A stretch of DNA of 64,000 nucleotides. Source: Sporosarcina trichiuri (GTDB taxonomy: Bacteria; Bacillota; Bacilli; Bacillales_A; Planococcaceae). Below, piece by piece: positions 9,725 through 17,930 of the stretch. Positions within the stretch are counted from its first letter, which is position 1. Each line of letters opens with the position of its first letter. Both the position numbers and the translations under genes were made by a program. The DNA lies in contig NZ_CP129119.1 in NCBI RefSeq assembly GCF_030406775.1, positions 2,204,001-2,268,000 of the forward strand. The letters run 5' to 3'. The notes under the pieces are model-generated. The model saw nothing but the letters and a program-made list of their open reading frames with translations. It did no database searches and was not told where the DNA came from.

Positions 9725-10020
9725 TACTAAAATAGGTTCTTTTTTCGTAATGAATTTAGTGATAAAAAGTAATAGTTTACTAGAGTCCATTTGAGGGAAG
9801 TTAGCTGGCGCTGTGTCTGTGACAGTTCCGTGACTTTTCTCTTATCCGTCTTTCTATCTGTATTTCTGGTTTCCAGCGTACATTTCACGAAAGCATCTTC
9901 AGTATACGGCGGACGCGTCCTGCTTCATATAAGGGAAAGGCCTATTTCAGCACAGTCGATTCCTGTCAATTCCCCTGAAACTAAGGGAGTTGGATAAGGG
10001 CGTCCCGCCTGGCGTCAATC
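9725..10020. other. Intergenic region upstream of narG with a degenerate second NreC-like motif
   Basis: No convincing gene. The first part is AT-rich. ATAAGGGAAAGGCCTATT at 9929-9946 repeats most of the 9709-9724 palindrome but with a broken right arm, and could be a weak second regulator site. The short open frames here have no ribosome site or family match. Confidence 0.45.
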
Positions 10021-10023
10021 AAT

Positions 10024-10070
10024 ACAAAAAAACACCAGACTTCCCGGCAGGCTGCCGGTGTCTGGTGTTT
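10024..10070 (-). terminator. Rho-independent terminator after nrdF
   Basis: On the minus strand the arms AACACCAGAC (10031-10040) and GTCTGGTGTT pair around a GC-rich loop and are followed by a run of T residues, just after the nrdF stop codon. Confidence 0.85.
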
Positions 10071-10075
10071 CACGA

Positions 10076-11113
10076 TTATAGGTCGTCAAATCCGTTCAAG
10101 TCGCTCGTTTTGACGTACTGGCGGGATGTCTGCTCGAAGAAATCCGTCTTGGTCCCGTCGAAGTTGTCCGTGTAGGCACGGATCCATTTCATCGGGTTGT
10201 CGGTGAATTCCGGATAGAGTTCGCTCAGTCCGAGCATGCGAAGCATCTTGTTGGCACGGTATTTCACATAGCCGTCCATCTCATCGAGATCGATGCCGTC
10301 GATATCCGCGAGCACGTACCGGCTCCAGATGATCTCCTGCTCCACCGAATGGCGGAACTGCTCATAGATCCACTCCGTGAACTCTTCGGTGTTGTACTCC
10401 GGATTCTCGGCAAGGGCTGCGCGGAAGATATCACTGATCGCTTTCCCGTGCTGCAGCTCGTCGCGGTTGATGTATGAAATCATCGTTGACGTACCGACCA
10501 TCTTCTGGTGGCGTGCCATGTTATAGAAGAAAGCGAAGCCGCTGTAGAAGAACAGGCCTTCGAGCAGCGTCGTATAGACCATCGCTTTCAGCACTGTCCC
10601 GATTGTCGGGTCCGTTGCGAATTCGTTATACACTTCGACAATCCGCTCGTTCCGTTTCATGAGCACTTCATCAGTGCGTCCCATCTCGAACGATTCGATC
10701 TGCTTGTCATAGGTCGTCACCGATGACAGGACATATGCATAGCTGTGGTTATGCTCGCTTTCCTGGTCGGCGATTGTCGCCATGATAGATTTGACGGACG
10801 GATCCGTCGCGAAGTCCGCGATTTTCATCGCAATGACGGTCTGGGGGCCGTCCAGTGTCGCGAGCAGGCCAATGATCTTGAGGAAGGCATCCTGCTCCGC
10901 TTTCGTCAGTGTCGGGAACTGCTTGACGTCCTGTGTCATATCCACTTCGTTCGCTGTCCAGAACAGGGAACGGATACGCTGCCGCAATGTGTAGAAATGC
11001 GGGTGCGCCAAGTTGTTCCAGTTGAGGATACCGCTTGCTTCCCCGCCGAATATGGCGGTTGCCTTATTTGGATTTGCAGGGTTCAGTACGTTAACTCGTG
11101 TAAGTGTCGCCAA
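10076..11113 (-). CDS. nrdF: Ribonucleoside-diphosphate reductase beta subunit
   Basis: The radical-generating subunit of class I ribonucleotide reductase, about 345 residues. Metal-site stretches are visible: an Asp in FWTANEVDMTQDVKQF, ESEHNHSYAY carrying Glu, His and the probable radical Tyr, EGLFFYSGFAFF, and RDELQHG. The frame is open to 11239, but the extra residues overlap nrdI in another frame and look non-coding. The TTG at 11113 has an AAGGAG ribosome site 10 bases before it and falls inside the nrdI 3' end. The order nrdE-nrdI-nrdF suggests class Ib, but the sequence is not close to Bacillus subtilis NrdF, so the Mn/Fe subtype is not certain. Confidence 0.88.
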   Translation of the reverse strand: MATLTRVNVLNPANPNKATAIFGGEASGILNWNNLAHPHFYTLRQRIRSLFWTANEVDMTQDVKQFPTLTKAEQDAFLKIIGLLATLDGPQTVIAMKIADFATDPSVKSIMATIADQESEHNHSYAYVLSSVTTYDKQIESFEMGRTDEVLMKRNERIVEVYNEFATDPTIGTVLKAMVYTTLLEGLFFYSGFAFFYNMARHQKMVGTSTMISYINRDELQHGKAISDIFRAALAENPEYNTEEFTEWIYEQFRHSVEQEIIWSRYVLADIDGIDLDEMDGYVKYRANKMLRMLGLSELYPEFTDNPMKWIRAYTDNFDGTKTDFFEQTSRQYVKTSDLNGFDDL

Positions 11114-11532
11114 TGATCCAGCACTCCTTCCGCCCATTGGACGACGCGCTGTTCCTGCGCGCCGCGCGGGCTTTGCTCGATTTTCAGCGGTGCGAGCGCT
11201 GAGTTGTAGAAGCGGGCCAACTTCACGGCCGCCCGGCAAAACAGTTCGTCGCCGCCGAACTGGGTGTCGCCTGTCCCGAAAACGAAGACATGGTCCGGTT
11301 TCACACCGACATCCAGTACGAAATCTTTCACTTCATCCGGGGTCGAGCCCTGATCCCATGTGAACGAGCCGACAATCATGGCATCGTAGTCACGGTAATC
11401 TGGCACAGGCCCTGTCCCGATGCGGTGCAGTGTGATGTCTGCACCGCCTGCCGTCAGCGTCTGTCCGACCAATTCCGCCACTTCCGCTGTGTTGCCGCTC
11501 CATGACGCATAGGCGATCAGGAATGACACCAT
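11083..11532 (-). CDS. nrdI: NrdI-like flavodoxin
   Basis: A flavodoxin-fold protein of 149 residues, with the FMN phosphate loop YASWSGNTAEVAE near the N-terminus, then IVGSFTWDQGSTPDEVKDF and FGTGDTQFGGDELFCRA. In class Ib reductases NrdI supplies the oxidant that assembles the manganese radical cofactor in NrdF. The long upstream extension to 11715 is the nrdE coding strand read in another frame. The ATG at 11532 follows GAGGAG by five bases and overlaps the nrdE stop by 16 bp. It could also be described as a general flavodoxin, but its position between nrdE and nrdF argues for the NrdI role. Confidence 0.82.
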   Translation of the reverse strand: MVSFLIAYASWSGNTAEVAELVGQTLTAGGADITLHRIGTGPVPDYRDYDAMIVGSFTWDQGSTPDEVKDFVLDVGVKPDHVFVFGTGDTQFGGDELFCRAAVKLARFYNSALAPLKIEQSPRGAQEQRVVQWAEGVLDHWRHLHELTY

Positions 11533-13739
11533 TCGCACTCCTCGATATCCGAAGCGGTGGAACGGGTGTAATACGTCGTCTTCATGCCGGATTTCCAGGC
11601 CTGCATGTGCAGGTCGAGCAGCACGGACGCACGGATATTGTTCGGTACGTAGAAATTGAATGAGATTGACTGGTCGATGTGACGCTGACGGGCTGCATTC
11701 TGTTTGATGGACCATCGCTGATCGACGATATAGGCCGACCGGCGGTAGACATCGTACGTGTTATGATCCAGATCCGGTGCGATGACCGGCAGTTTATAAT
11801 CCTTTTTCTCTTCATGGTAGAACGGTTTGAACACCGGGTCGATCGATGCAGTGGAACCGGCGATGACCGATGTGGAGCTGTTCGGCGCAACCGCCATCAG
11901 ATAGCCGTTCCGGATGCCGGTCTCCGCTGTCTGCTCACGCAGCCGTTCCCAATCCGCGGAGACATAGCCGCGTTTCTCGAAATAGGAGCCGGTATGCCAG
12001 TCGGAACCCTCGAAGAGCGGATAGGCCCCTTTCTCGGCTGCCAGTTCGACAGATGACCGGATCGTCAGGAATGCGATCTGCTCATACAGGCGGTCTGCGA
12101 ATTCGACCGCTTCGTCGGATTCCCACTGGATGCCTTTCAGCGCCAGCAGATGGTGCCAGCCGAACGTACCGAGGCCGATGCCCCGGTAGCGGCTGTTGGT
12201 CCGCTGCGCCTGTACGACTGGGATCTTGTTCAGATCGATGACGTTGTCGAGCATACGCACCTGAATTGGAATGAGACGGTCAAGGACGCCCGCCGGGACT
12301 GCTTTTCCGAGGTTGACCGATGACAGGTTGCAGACGACGAAGTCGCCCGGCTTGGAACGAGTGACGACGATGTCATCTTCCAATGTGACCGATTCGAACT
12401 CCGTTGCGCTCATATTTTGCATGATCTCGCTGCAGAGATTACTTGAATAGACGATACCTTCATGCTTGTTCGGGTTCGCCCGGTTCACTTCGTCCCGGTA
12501 GAACATGTACGGCGTGCCGGTCTCGAGCTGGCTGCGCATGATCCGTTTCATGATTTCGATTGCAGGAACGGTCTCCTTCGTGATCTCCGGGTGGTTGACG
12601 CAGGCCTCGTAGCGTTCACGGAATGTACCGGAACCTTTCGTTTCATCATAGGAATCTTCGAGTGAGTAGCCCATGACCGTCCGGACTTCGTGCGGATCGA
12701 ACAGGTGCCAGTCACCGCGTGCATCGACAGCTTCCATGAACAGGTCCGGCAGGCAGACCCCTGTGAAGATGTCGTGGGCGCGGAGCCGCTCATCCCCGTT
12801 ATTCAGTTTCAGGTCGAGGAACGTGAAGATGTCCTTGTGCCACACGTCCAGGTAGACGGCGACCGCCCCCTGGCGCTGGCCGAGCTGATCGACGCTGACC
12901 GCTGTGTTGTTGAGCTGCTTGATCCACGGGAGGACGCCGCTCGATGCTCCTTTGAAACCGCGGATGGATGATCCGCGTGAGCGGACCTTCCCCATATACA
13001 CACCGATACCGCCGCCGTATTTCGACAGGTTCGCAATATCGGTGTTGCTGTTGTAAATGCCTGTCAGTGAGTCGTCGACCGTGTCGATGAAACAGCTCGA
13101 AAGCTGGCCGTGCGGCTTACCCGCATTCGACAGTGTCGGTGTAGCGACTGTCATATACAGATTGCTCATCGCCCAGTACGCTTCCGCGATCTTGCCGATC
13201 CGGTCGTCCGTCTCCTGCTGCATGAGAGTCATCGCGATGACGAGCCAGCGTTCCTGGGGCAGTTCGACCGGCTGTTTCGTGAAATTCACGGCCGCGTATC
13301 GGTCCATGAGTGTCTTCAGCCCGATATAGGTGAACAGCTTGTCCCGTTCCGGGTGGATCAGGGCACCGATCGCTGACAGTTCACCTTCGGAATAGGCGTC
13401 CGTCAGATCAGACGTATACAGCCCCTGTTCGACAAGGGAGGCAACATGGCCTGCGAAGTCCGTGTATGGTGCTTTTCCCCGCACCTGCTGCTGGTCTGCA
13501 TATAGCTGCTGCAAATACAGGCGTGCCGCCGCGAATGTCCAGTAACTCGCGGATTCGTCTATGTTACTCAGCGCCTCCAGAATCATAGCGTTGGTCCATT
13601 CCTTCAGCGAGCCCTCCGGATGCTTGGCCAGCCATTTTCCACTCGCCTCCGTGAGCGGCGCTATCTTTTCTGTGCCGAATTCTTCTGTCAGTGCCTGCAG
13701 GATGCCCGCCGTGTCATTTGTTTCCCGAGTAAGTGTCAT
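11517..13739 (-). CDS. nrdE: Ribonucleoside-diphosphate reductase alpha subunit
   Basis: The catalytic subunit, 740 residues, which reduces ribonucleoside diphosphates. Visible features are the early active-site Cys in LSSCFIDTVDD, the glycine-rich YGGGIGVYMGKVRSRGS, NLCSEI with the thiyl-radical Cys, the PNSSTS-type loop (APNSSTSVIAGSTASIDP), and a C-terminal redox pair CEWC just before the end. The ATG at 13739 follows AAGGGG by 7 bases. Two NrdR boxes and a matching sigma-A promoter lie upstream. Confidence 0.95.
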   Translation of the reverse strand: MTLTRETNDTAGILQALTEEFGTEKIAPLTEASGKWLAKHPEGSLKEWTNAMILEALSNIDESASYWTFAAARLYLQQLYADQQQVRGKAPYTDFAGHVASLVEQGLYTSDLTDAYSEGELSAIGALIHPERDKLFTYIGLKTLMDRYAAVNFTKQPVELPQERWLVIAMTLMQQETDDRIGKIAEAYWAMSNLYMTVATPTLSNAGKPHGQLSSCFIDTVDDSLTGIYNSNTDIANLSKYGGGIGVYMGKVRSRGSSIRGFKGASSGVLPWIKQLNNTAVSVDQLGQRQGAVAVYLDVWHKDIFTFLDLKLNNGDERLRAHDIFTGVCLPDLFMEAVDARGDWHLFDPHEVRTVMGYSLEDSYDETKGSGTFRERYEACVNHPEITKETVPAIEIMKRIMRSQLETGTPYMFYRDEVNRANPNKHEGIVYSSNLCSEIMQNMSATEFESVTLEDDIVVTRSKPGDFVVCNLSSVNLGKAVPAGVLDRLIPIQVRMLDNVIDLNKIPVVQAQRTNSRYRGIGLGTFGWHHLLALKGIQWESDEAVEFADRLYEQIAFLTIRSSVELAAEKGAYPLFEGSDWHTGSYFEKRGYVSADWERLREQTAETGIRNGYLMAVAPNSSTSVIAGSTASIDPVFKPFYHEEKKDYKLPVIAPDLDHNTYDVYRRSAYIVDQRWSIKQNAARQRHIDQSISFNFYVPNNIRASVLLDLHMQAWKSGMKTTYYTRSTASDIEECEWCHS

Positions 13740-13857
13740 TACCGACCGTCCCCTTCCGATTTGTTCGTATGTATGATTTCAGGTTTTCTTCAAGGTGCAT
13801 GGAAACTAAATGGTTCTGTGATTACAATTCATGTACCCCATTGCAAGGAGTGGTCAA

Positions 13858-13917
13858 ACACTATATATAGTGTTTGTATATGCACTACAGCATAACATGT
13901 AGTGATTTTTCATTCAA
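13858..13917 (-). promoter_or_regulatory. nrdE promoter with two NrdR boxes
   Basis: ACACTATATATAGTGT at 13858-13873 is a perfect 16-bp NrdR box. A second, degenerate box at 13890-13905 starts 32 bp away, the usual three-turn spacing of NrdR box pairs. On the minus strand, TTGAAT (13912-13917) and TATGCT (13889-13894) form a sigma-A promoter with a 17-bp spacer, so box 2 covers the -10 element and box 1 lies just downstream of the start. NrdR would repress nrdEIF when (d)ATP is plentiful. Confidence 0.85.
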
Positions 13918-14101
13918 TGGACTAAAAGGCGTGGGTAGAAAAGTTTGAATTAATCTTCCTTGTGGTAAGCCTGATTTTCAGCTCAAAGAAACATTTTAAC
14001 ACAGATTAGAGAGTGTTACCGAGTTGTCCTCTTAAAAAAATCACATGCGAAATCCTCACGCTTTTCTTCCAACTTGCAGGCTGCGGATAATCGGGGAAAA
14101 G
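13918..14101. other. Non-coding stretch between the nrd promoter and the MCP remnant
   Basis: I see no gene, repeat or clear signal here beyond AT-rich DNA upstream of the nrdE promoter. Confidence 0.5.
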
Positions 14102-14140
14102 AAAAAAGAGAGGAGAAAAAATAGCACTTTCTCCTCTCGA
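14102..14140 (-). terminator. Terminator retained behind the chemoreceptor remnant
   Basis: The arms GAGAGGAGAAA (14108-14118) and TTTCTCCTCTC (14128-14138) form a hairpin followed by T residues on the minus strand, directly after the remnant's stop codon. Confidence 0.85.
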
Positions 14141-14154
14141 ACCTTCAGTTCCGA

Positions 14155-14357
14155 TTACACTTGGTCACCATGACCCGCCAGTTTGAACCGGCTGACGACA
14201 AGCTGCAGCTCGTTCGCGATTTTGGACATCTGCTGGACGGATGCCGCCACCCGCTCAAGTTCCTGCTGCTGGGCGACGGATGATGCGCTCACCTGCTCTG
14301 CAGAGGCCGCAGTCTCTTCCGATACGGCCGAACCTGTGACGGATTCGACGGTTTTTC
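14155..14357 (-). pseudogene. 3' remnant of a methyl-accepting chemotaxis protein
   Basis: The minus strand encodes about 65 residues typical of the extreme C-terminus of a chemoreceptor: VSEETAASAEQVSASSVAQQ followed by a heptad-rich stretch and SKIANELQLVVSRFKL. There is no start codon, and an in-frame TGA precedes the similarity. The rest of the roughly 500-residue receptor is missing; the AGCS symporter gene ends about 25 bp upstream instead. The remnant keeps its own terminator. A deletion that joined the symporter gene to the receptor's tail is the simplest reading. Confidence 0.85.
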
Positions 14358-14383
14358 TTCATAATCTATTCACATGGAAAGTA

Positions 14384-15790
14384 TTACTCTGGTCGTTCTT
14401 CTCCCCAGCATTCCGTTCCTTTCAGCCCGGGAACCGATTTTGCCTCGAACTTCGGATTCAGGCCGTTCTTCCGCTGCAGCGTGAAATCGTCCAGCACCCG
14501 GAAAGCGACCCTGCCGAGAATTGCGATAACAATAAGGTTCAACACTGCCATCAGTCCCATGAACACATCCGCCAGGTCCCAGACGAGCTGCACTTTGGCG
14601 AGCGCTCCGAACATCACCATACCGAGGACGGCGATCCGGTAGACGGTCATCCAGAGCTTATGGGCATTGATGAATTCGATATTCGTTTCGCCGTAATAGT
14701 AGTTTCCGATAATCGAGCTGAACGCGAAGAACAGGATGGCGATTGCCACGAAATACGGCGCCCAGGAGCCGACATGCTCCGCCATCGAAGCTTGCGTCAG
14801 CAGGATGCCGTCCTGTTCACCTTTGTCATACAAGCCTGCCAGCAGGATGATGAACGCCGTCGCTGAACAGATGATAATAGTGTCGAAGAACACGCCGAGA
14901 CTCTGGACAAGCCCCTGTTTGGCCGGATGGGTGACGTTCGCCGTCGCAGCTGCGTTCGGCACACTTCCCATACCCGCTTCGTTCGAGAACAGACCGCGGC
15001 GGACGCCCTGCATCATCGCAGCGCCGATTCCGCCGCCCGCCATCTCTTTCAGACCGAAGGCATGCTCGACGATCAATGCGATCATCGCCGGGATTTCCGT
15101 AATATTGATGATGACGATATAGAGTGCAACGATGATATAGAAGATCGCCATGACCGGCACGATGGCCTGCGTCACTTTGACGATCCGTTTGACGCCGCCG
15201 AAGATGATGACCGCAGTCATGACAACGAGAATAAGACCGACTGCCCAGTCAGGGATATGGAACACATCCGAAAACGACTGGCTGATCGTGTTGGACTGCA
15301 CCGCATTGAATATGAAACCGAAACAGAGCGTCAGCAGGATTGCGAATACAATTCCGAGCCCCCGCAGGTTCAGGGCTTTCTGCATATAATAGGCCGGGCC
15401 GCCGCGGAACGTATCGCCGTCACGCACTTTATACACTTGCGCAAGGGTACTCTCGATGAATGCCGTCGCCATACCGACCATCGCAATCACCCACATCCAA
15501 AAAACTGCACCCGGGCCGCCGATCCCGATCGCAAGCGCGACACCTGTCACGTTGCCTGTTCCGACCCGTGACGCAGCACTGATCGTAAATGCCTGGAACG
15601 CCGACACGCCGTCTTCGTTCTCTTTCTTTTCGGTGATCAGGCGGAACATCTCACCGAACAGGCGGAATTGCACAAACTTCGTCCCCACTGTGAAATAGAG
15701 GCCGAGCAGCAGTAAAAGGCCGATCAGGACATACGTCCAAAGATAATTGCTGAATGGTCCTGTCACCCATTCCAAAAAGCTGGTCATCAT
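14384..15790 (-). CDS. Sodium:alanine/glycine symporter (AGCS family)
   Basis: A 468-residue membrane protein with about ten hydrophobic segments. Family stretches are visible: VGTGNVTGVALAIGIGGPGAVFWMW, with the bound-substrate GTGN region near the N-terminus, FRGGPAYYMQKAL, and GLFSNEAGMGSVPNAAATA. AGCS carriers import alanine, glycine or glutamine with sodium. A GAGGTG ribosome site precedes the tandem ATG codons. It has no terminator of its own, and ends close to the chemoreceptor remnant, whose terminator it may use. The exact amino acid cannot be read from the sequence. Confidence 0.92.
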   Translation of the reverse strand: MMTSFLEWVTGPFSNYLWTYVLIGLLLLLGLYFTVGTKFVQFRLFGEMFRLITEKKENEDGVSAFQAFTISAASRVGTGNVTGVALAIGIGGPGAVFWMWVIAMVGMATAFIESTLAQVYKVRDGDTFRGGPAYYMQKALNLRGLGIVFAILLTLCFGFIFNAVQSNTISQSFSDVFHIPDWAVGLILVVMTAVIIFGGVKRIVKVTQAIVPVMAIFYIIVALYIVIINITEIPAMIALIVEHAFGLKEMAGGGIGAAMMQGVRRGLFSNEAGMGSVPNAAATANVTHPAKQGLVQSLGVFFDTIIICSATAFIILLAGLYDKGEQDGILLTQASMAEHVGSWAPYFVAIAILFFAFSSIIGNYYYGETNIEFINAHKLWMTVYRIAVLGMVMFGALAKVQLVWDLADVFMGLMAVLNLIVIAILGRVAFRVLDDFTLQRKNGLNPKFEAKSVPGLKGTECWGEERPE

Positions 15791-15872
15791 GCAGGTTCAC
15801 CTCATTTTCTTTGTCTGTAACTCTACTTTTCAACACACATTTCCCATACCCTCTTCTTGTATAGATGAAGAC

Positions 15873-15907
15873 ACCGAAAAAGCCGATGGTTCAGTTAACC
15901 ATCGGCA
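15873..15907 (-). terminator. Terminator after cheV
   Basis: GCCGATGGTT and AACCATCGGC (15882-15906) form a 10-bp stem with TTTTTC following on the minus strand. Confidence 0.85.
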
Positions 15908-15958
15908 GAGCTCCGTTGTCAATTTATTATTTATTCCTGAAAATCAGACCGCATCCCA

Positions 15959-16861
15959 TCAGAGGACATACTGATCGATTTTCAGAACCAATTCCGCGAT
16001 TTCCGGCTTGCTCACCTGGTCATCCGCACCGACGCTCGTTCCCTTATGCTTCAGTTCTTCGGTGATGAGCGAGGAGAAAATGATGACCGGCAGCTTCGCA
16101 AGCGCTTTGTTACCCCGGATCCGGCGGGTGAAATGATGACCGTCCATCTGCGGCATTTCGATATCTGTGATCACGAGCTGCACCGTGTCCTCGATATCCC
16201 CCTGTTCCGCAGCATTTTCAAGATACTCCAGCGCATCCTTGCCGTTTTCGAAGAATTCGACACGGTCATAGCCGGCTTCGGAAAGTGTCGTATGGAGCAG
16301 TTTGCGCAGCATCGGGGAATCTTCCGCAACGAGCAGCCGTTTGTCCGACCGCTCACGCTTGCCGAGCTTCTGGATCTGCTCGACACGGATCCCGGTGTCA
16401 GGGCTGATTTCCATGACGATCTTCTCGAAATCGAGCAGAAGAAGCATCTCACCGCTCAGTTTGATGACGCCGATGACGGGTGACGTTTCCGCCGAGTAAG
16501 CGCCGGATGGTTTCTCGATGGCATCCCATGATATTCTGTGGATCATCGTGACATTGTGAACGTGGAACACGACTTGCTGCTTATTGAAGGAAGACACGAT
16601 ATACTTATCATTTTGCGGATTATCGGACGGCCCCATCCCGAGCACGCACTCCATGCTGATGACCGGCAGCACGTCCCCCCTCAGCTGGATGATGCCTTCT
16701 ACCGCAGGGTCCGCATGGGGGATCGGCGTGATCGGCATCGGTACGATGATCTCCTTCACTTTGATGACGTTGATGCCGTACCGGTTGCCTGCCACTTCGA
16801 ATTCCACAATTTCCAGTTCGTTTGTTCCGCTTTCCAATAAGATCCCACTGTCTTTCGCCAT
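15959..16861 (-). CDS. cheV: CheV chemotaxis coupling protein (CheW-receiver fusion)
   Basis: A 300-residue cytoplasmic protein. Residues about 15-155 form a CheW-like domain (EFEVAGNRYGINVIKVKEII, QLRGDVLPVI), and about 170-300 a receiver domain (LLVAEDSPMLRKLLHTTLSEAGY with LVITDIEMPQMDGHHFTRRI holding the phospho-Asp). CheV couples chemoreceptors to CheA and takes part in adaptation in Bacillus. It stands alone between two terminators. The nearby chemoreceptor remnant hints that this area once held more chemotaxis genes. Confidence 0.95.
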   Translation of the reverse strand: MAKDSGILLESGTNELEIVEFEVAGNRYGINVIKVKEIIVPMPITPIPHADPAVEGIIQLRGDVLPVISMECVLGMGPSDNPQNDKYIVSSFNKQQVVFHVHNVTMIHRISWDAIEKPSGAYSAETSPVIGVIKLSGEMLLLLDFEKIVMEISPDTGIRVEQIQKLGKRERSDKRLLVAEDSPMLRKLLHTTLSEAGYDRVEFFENGKDALEYLENAAEQGDIEDTVQLVITDIEMPQMDGHHFTRRIRGNKALAKLPVIIFSSLITEELKHKGTSVGADDQVSKPEIAELVLKIDQYVL

Positions 16862-17035
16862 AGGTTTCAGTCCTTTTCATGTAATTTACTGCCAGTTCGT
16901 TGTGCGTCTGGCTAACTATCTGCGAAGCGTCCCTACTTCCTATTTCGGCTTCAACAGGCATAGGGTTGAGTCCGATTCCGTCTTTTTCTTGAATTCCCCA
17001 GATAGTCCGGCGAATATGCGTCTTTTTCACAAAGC

Positions 17036-17065
17036 AAAAAACCGGCCAGCAGCTGGTCGGTTTCG
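17036..17065 (-). terminator. Terminator after the PepSY gene
   Basis: AAACCGGCCAGC and AGCTGGTCGGTTT (17038-17063) pair, with TTTTTTGC following on the minus strand. Confidence 0.8.
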
Positions 17066-17077
17066 AGTTTCATACGG

Positions 17078-17887
17078 TCAGTCATCCCATGTGACCGACA
17101 TGATTTTTCCTGAGATGGCATGGATCTGATAGGTGGCCTCATCCGGGCCATCGTCGACATCGATTTCGATTTCCACCAGATAATACCCGCCTTCCGTCGT
17201 CTGAACGAAGTCCACGTCGTCCACTTCCCCGTTCAGCTGCCGCAGGGCGATCTGCACGGCCTGCTGCTCCGTCAGAAGAACTGTCTTCTGCGGAGCCGGC
17301 TTCTGGACAGGCGGTTTCTGCGACTGGGATGCAGCCGGCTGCTGCGGCTTCGGATTCTGCTGCGGCGCTGGCTGCCGTTCTGGCTGCTGCGCCGGCTTTT
17401 GCTTCGGCACCGGTGCAGGCTTCGGCTTCGACTCCCGCTGAGGCGCGGTGTCCGGCTTCGGTTCAGCAGCGGCCGGCTGTTTTTCCTTTTCGTTACCTCC
17501 GCCTGCAGCGTCAGCGGGCGGTCGGCTGTCAGCGGCTGCCTCCTGCTGTTCTACCCTTTCACCTTCCGCTTTCTCTCCGGCTTCTTCCCGTTTGTCCGCA
17601 AGAGCCGGCGATGCCGACACAAGATCCATCGACATCACCCGGCCGGTATCCCCTTCGACTTTCAATGTATAGACAGAGCCGGAGCGTGTCAGCTCAGCTT
17701 CATAGACTTCATCGTGCAGCTTCAGTTTATCGACCTTGCCGTTGTACATCACTTCCAGCTGGTTCCTGATCGAATCAGCCGGGATGGCTTCGGCGTGTGT
17801 GACGGTACTTTTCATATAGAAAATCCCTGTCAGCACGGCGATGACGACCAGTCCGGCCGGAAGCAGCCATTTCATGCTGTTTCTCAT
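17078..17887 (-). CDS. Membrane-anchored protein with two PepSY domains
   Basis: A 269-residue protein with an N-terminal membrane anchor (about 7-25, no lipobox), a first PepSY-type domain at about 33-95, a long Pro/Gln/Lys/Ala-rich linker at about 100-205, and a second PepSY domain at about 206-269 (LLTEQQAVQIALRQLNGEVD...YYLVEIEIDVDD). PepSY domains bind or inhibit extracytoplasmic peptidases. It follows a response regulator and kinase by 43 bp, the same order as ykoG-ykoH-ykoI in Bacillus subtilis, whose third gene is also a PepSY protein. The linker length is unusual. Its role is inferred to be feedback on the envelope-sensing pair. Confidence 0.8.
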   Translation of the reverse strand: MRNSMKWLLPAGLVVIAVLTGIFYMKSTVTHAEAIPADSIRNQLEVMYNGKVDKLKLHDEVYEAELTRSGSVYTLKVEGDTGRVMSMDLVSASPALADKREEAGEKAEGERVEQQEAAADSRPPADAAGGGNEKEKQPAAAEPKPDTAPQRESKPKPAPVPKQKPAQQPERQPAPQQNPKPQQPAASQSQKPPVQKPAPQKTVLLTEQQAVQIALRQLNGEVDDVDFVQTTEGGYYLVEIEIDVDDGPDEATYQIHAISGKIMSVTWDD

Positions 17888-17930
17888 AATACGTCACCTC
17901 ACCCGGAGTATACCAGAGCCACATTAAAAA

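Noticed and set aside
9791..9997. Possible 68-codon gene upstream of narG
   Set aside because: No ribosome site or family; it lies in regulatory DNA and crosses the degenerate NreC-like motif.
11533..11715. N-terminal extension of the NrdI-like flavodoxin
   Set aside because: It overlaps nrdE in another frame, and the flavodoxin fold starts at the ATG at 11532.
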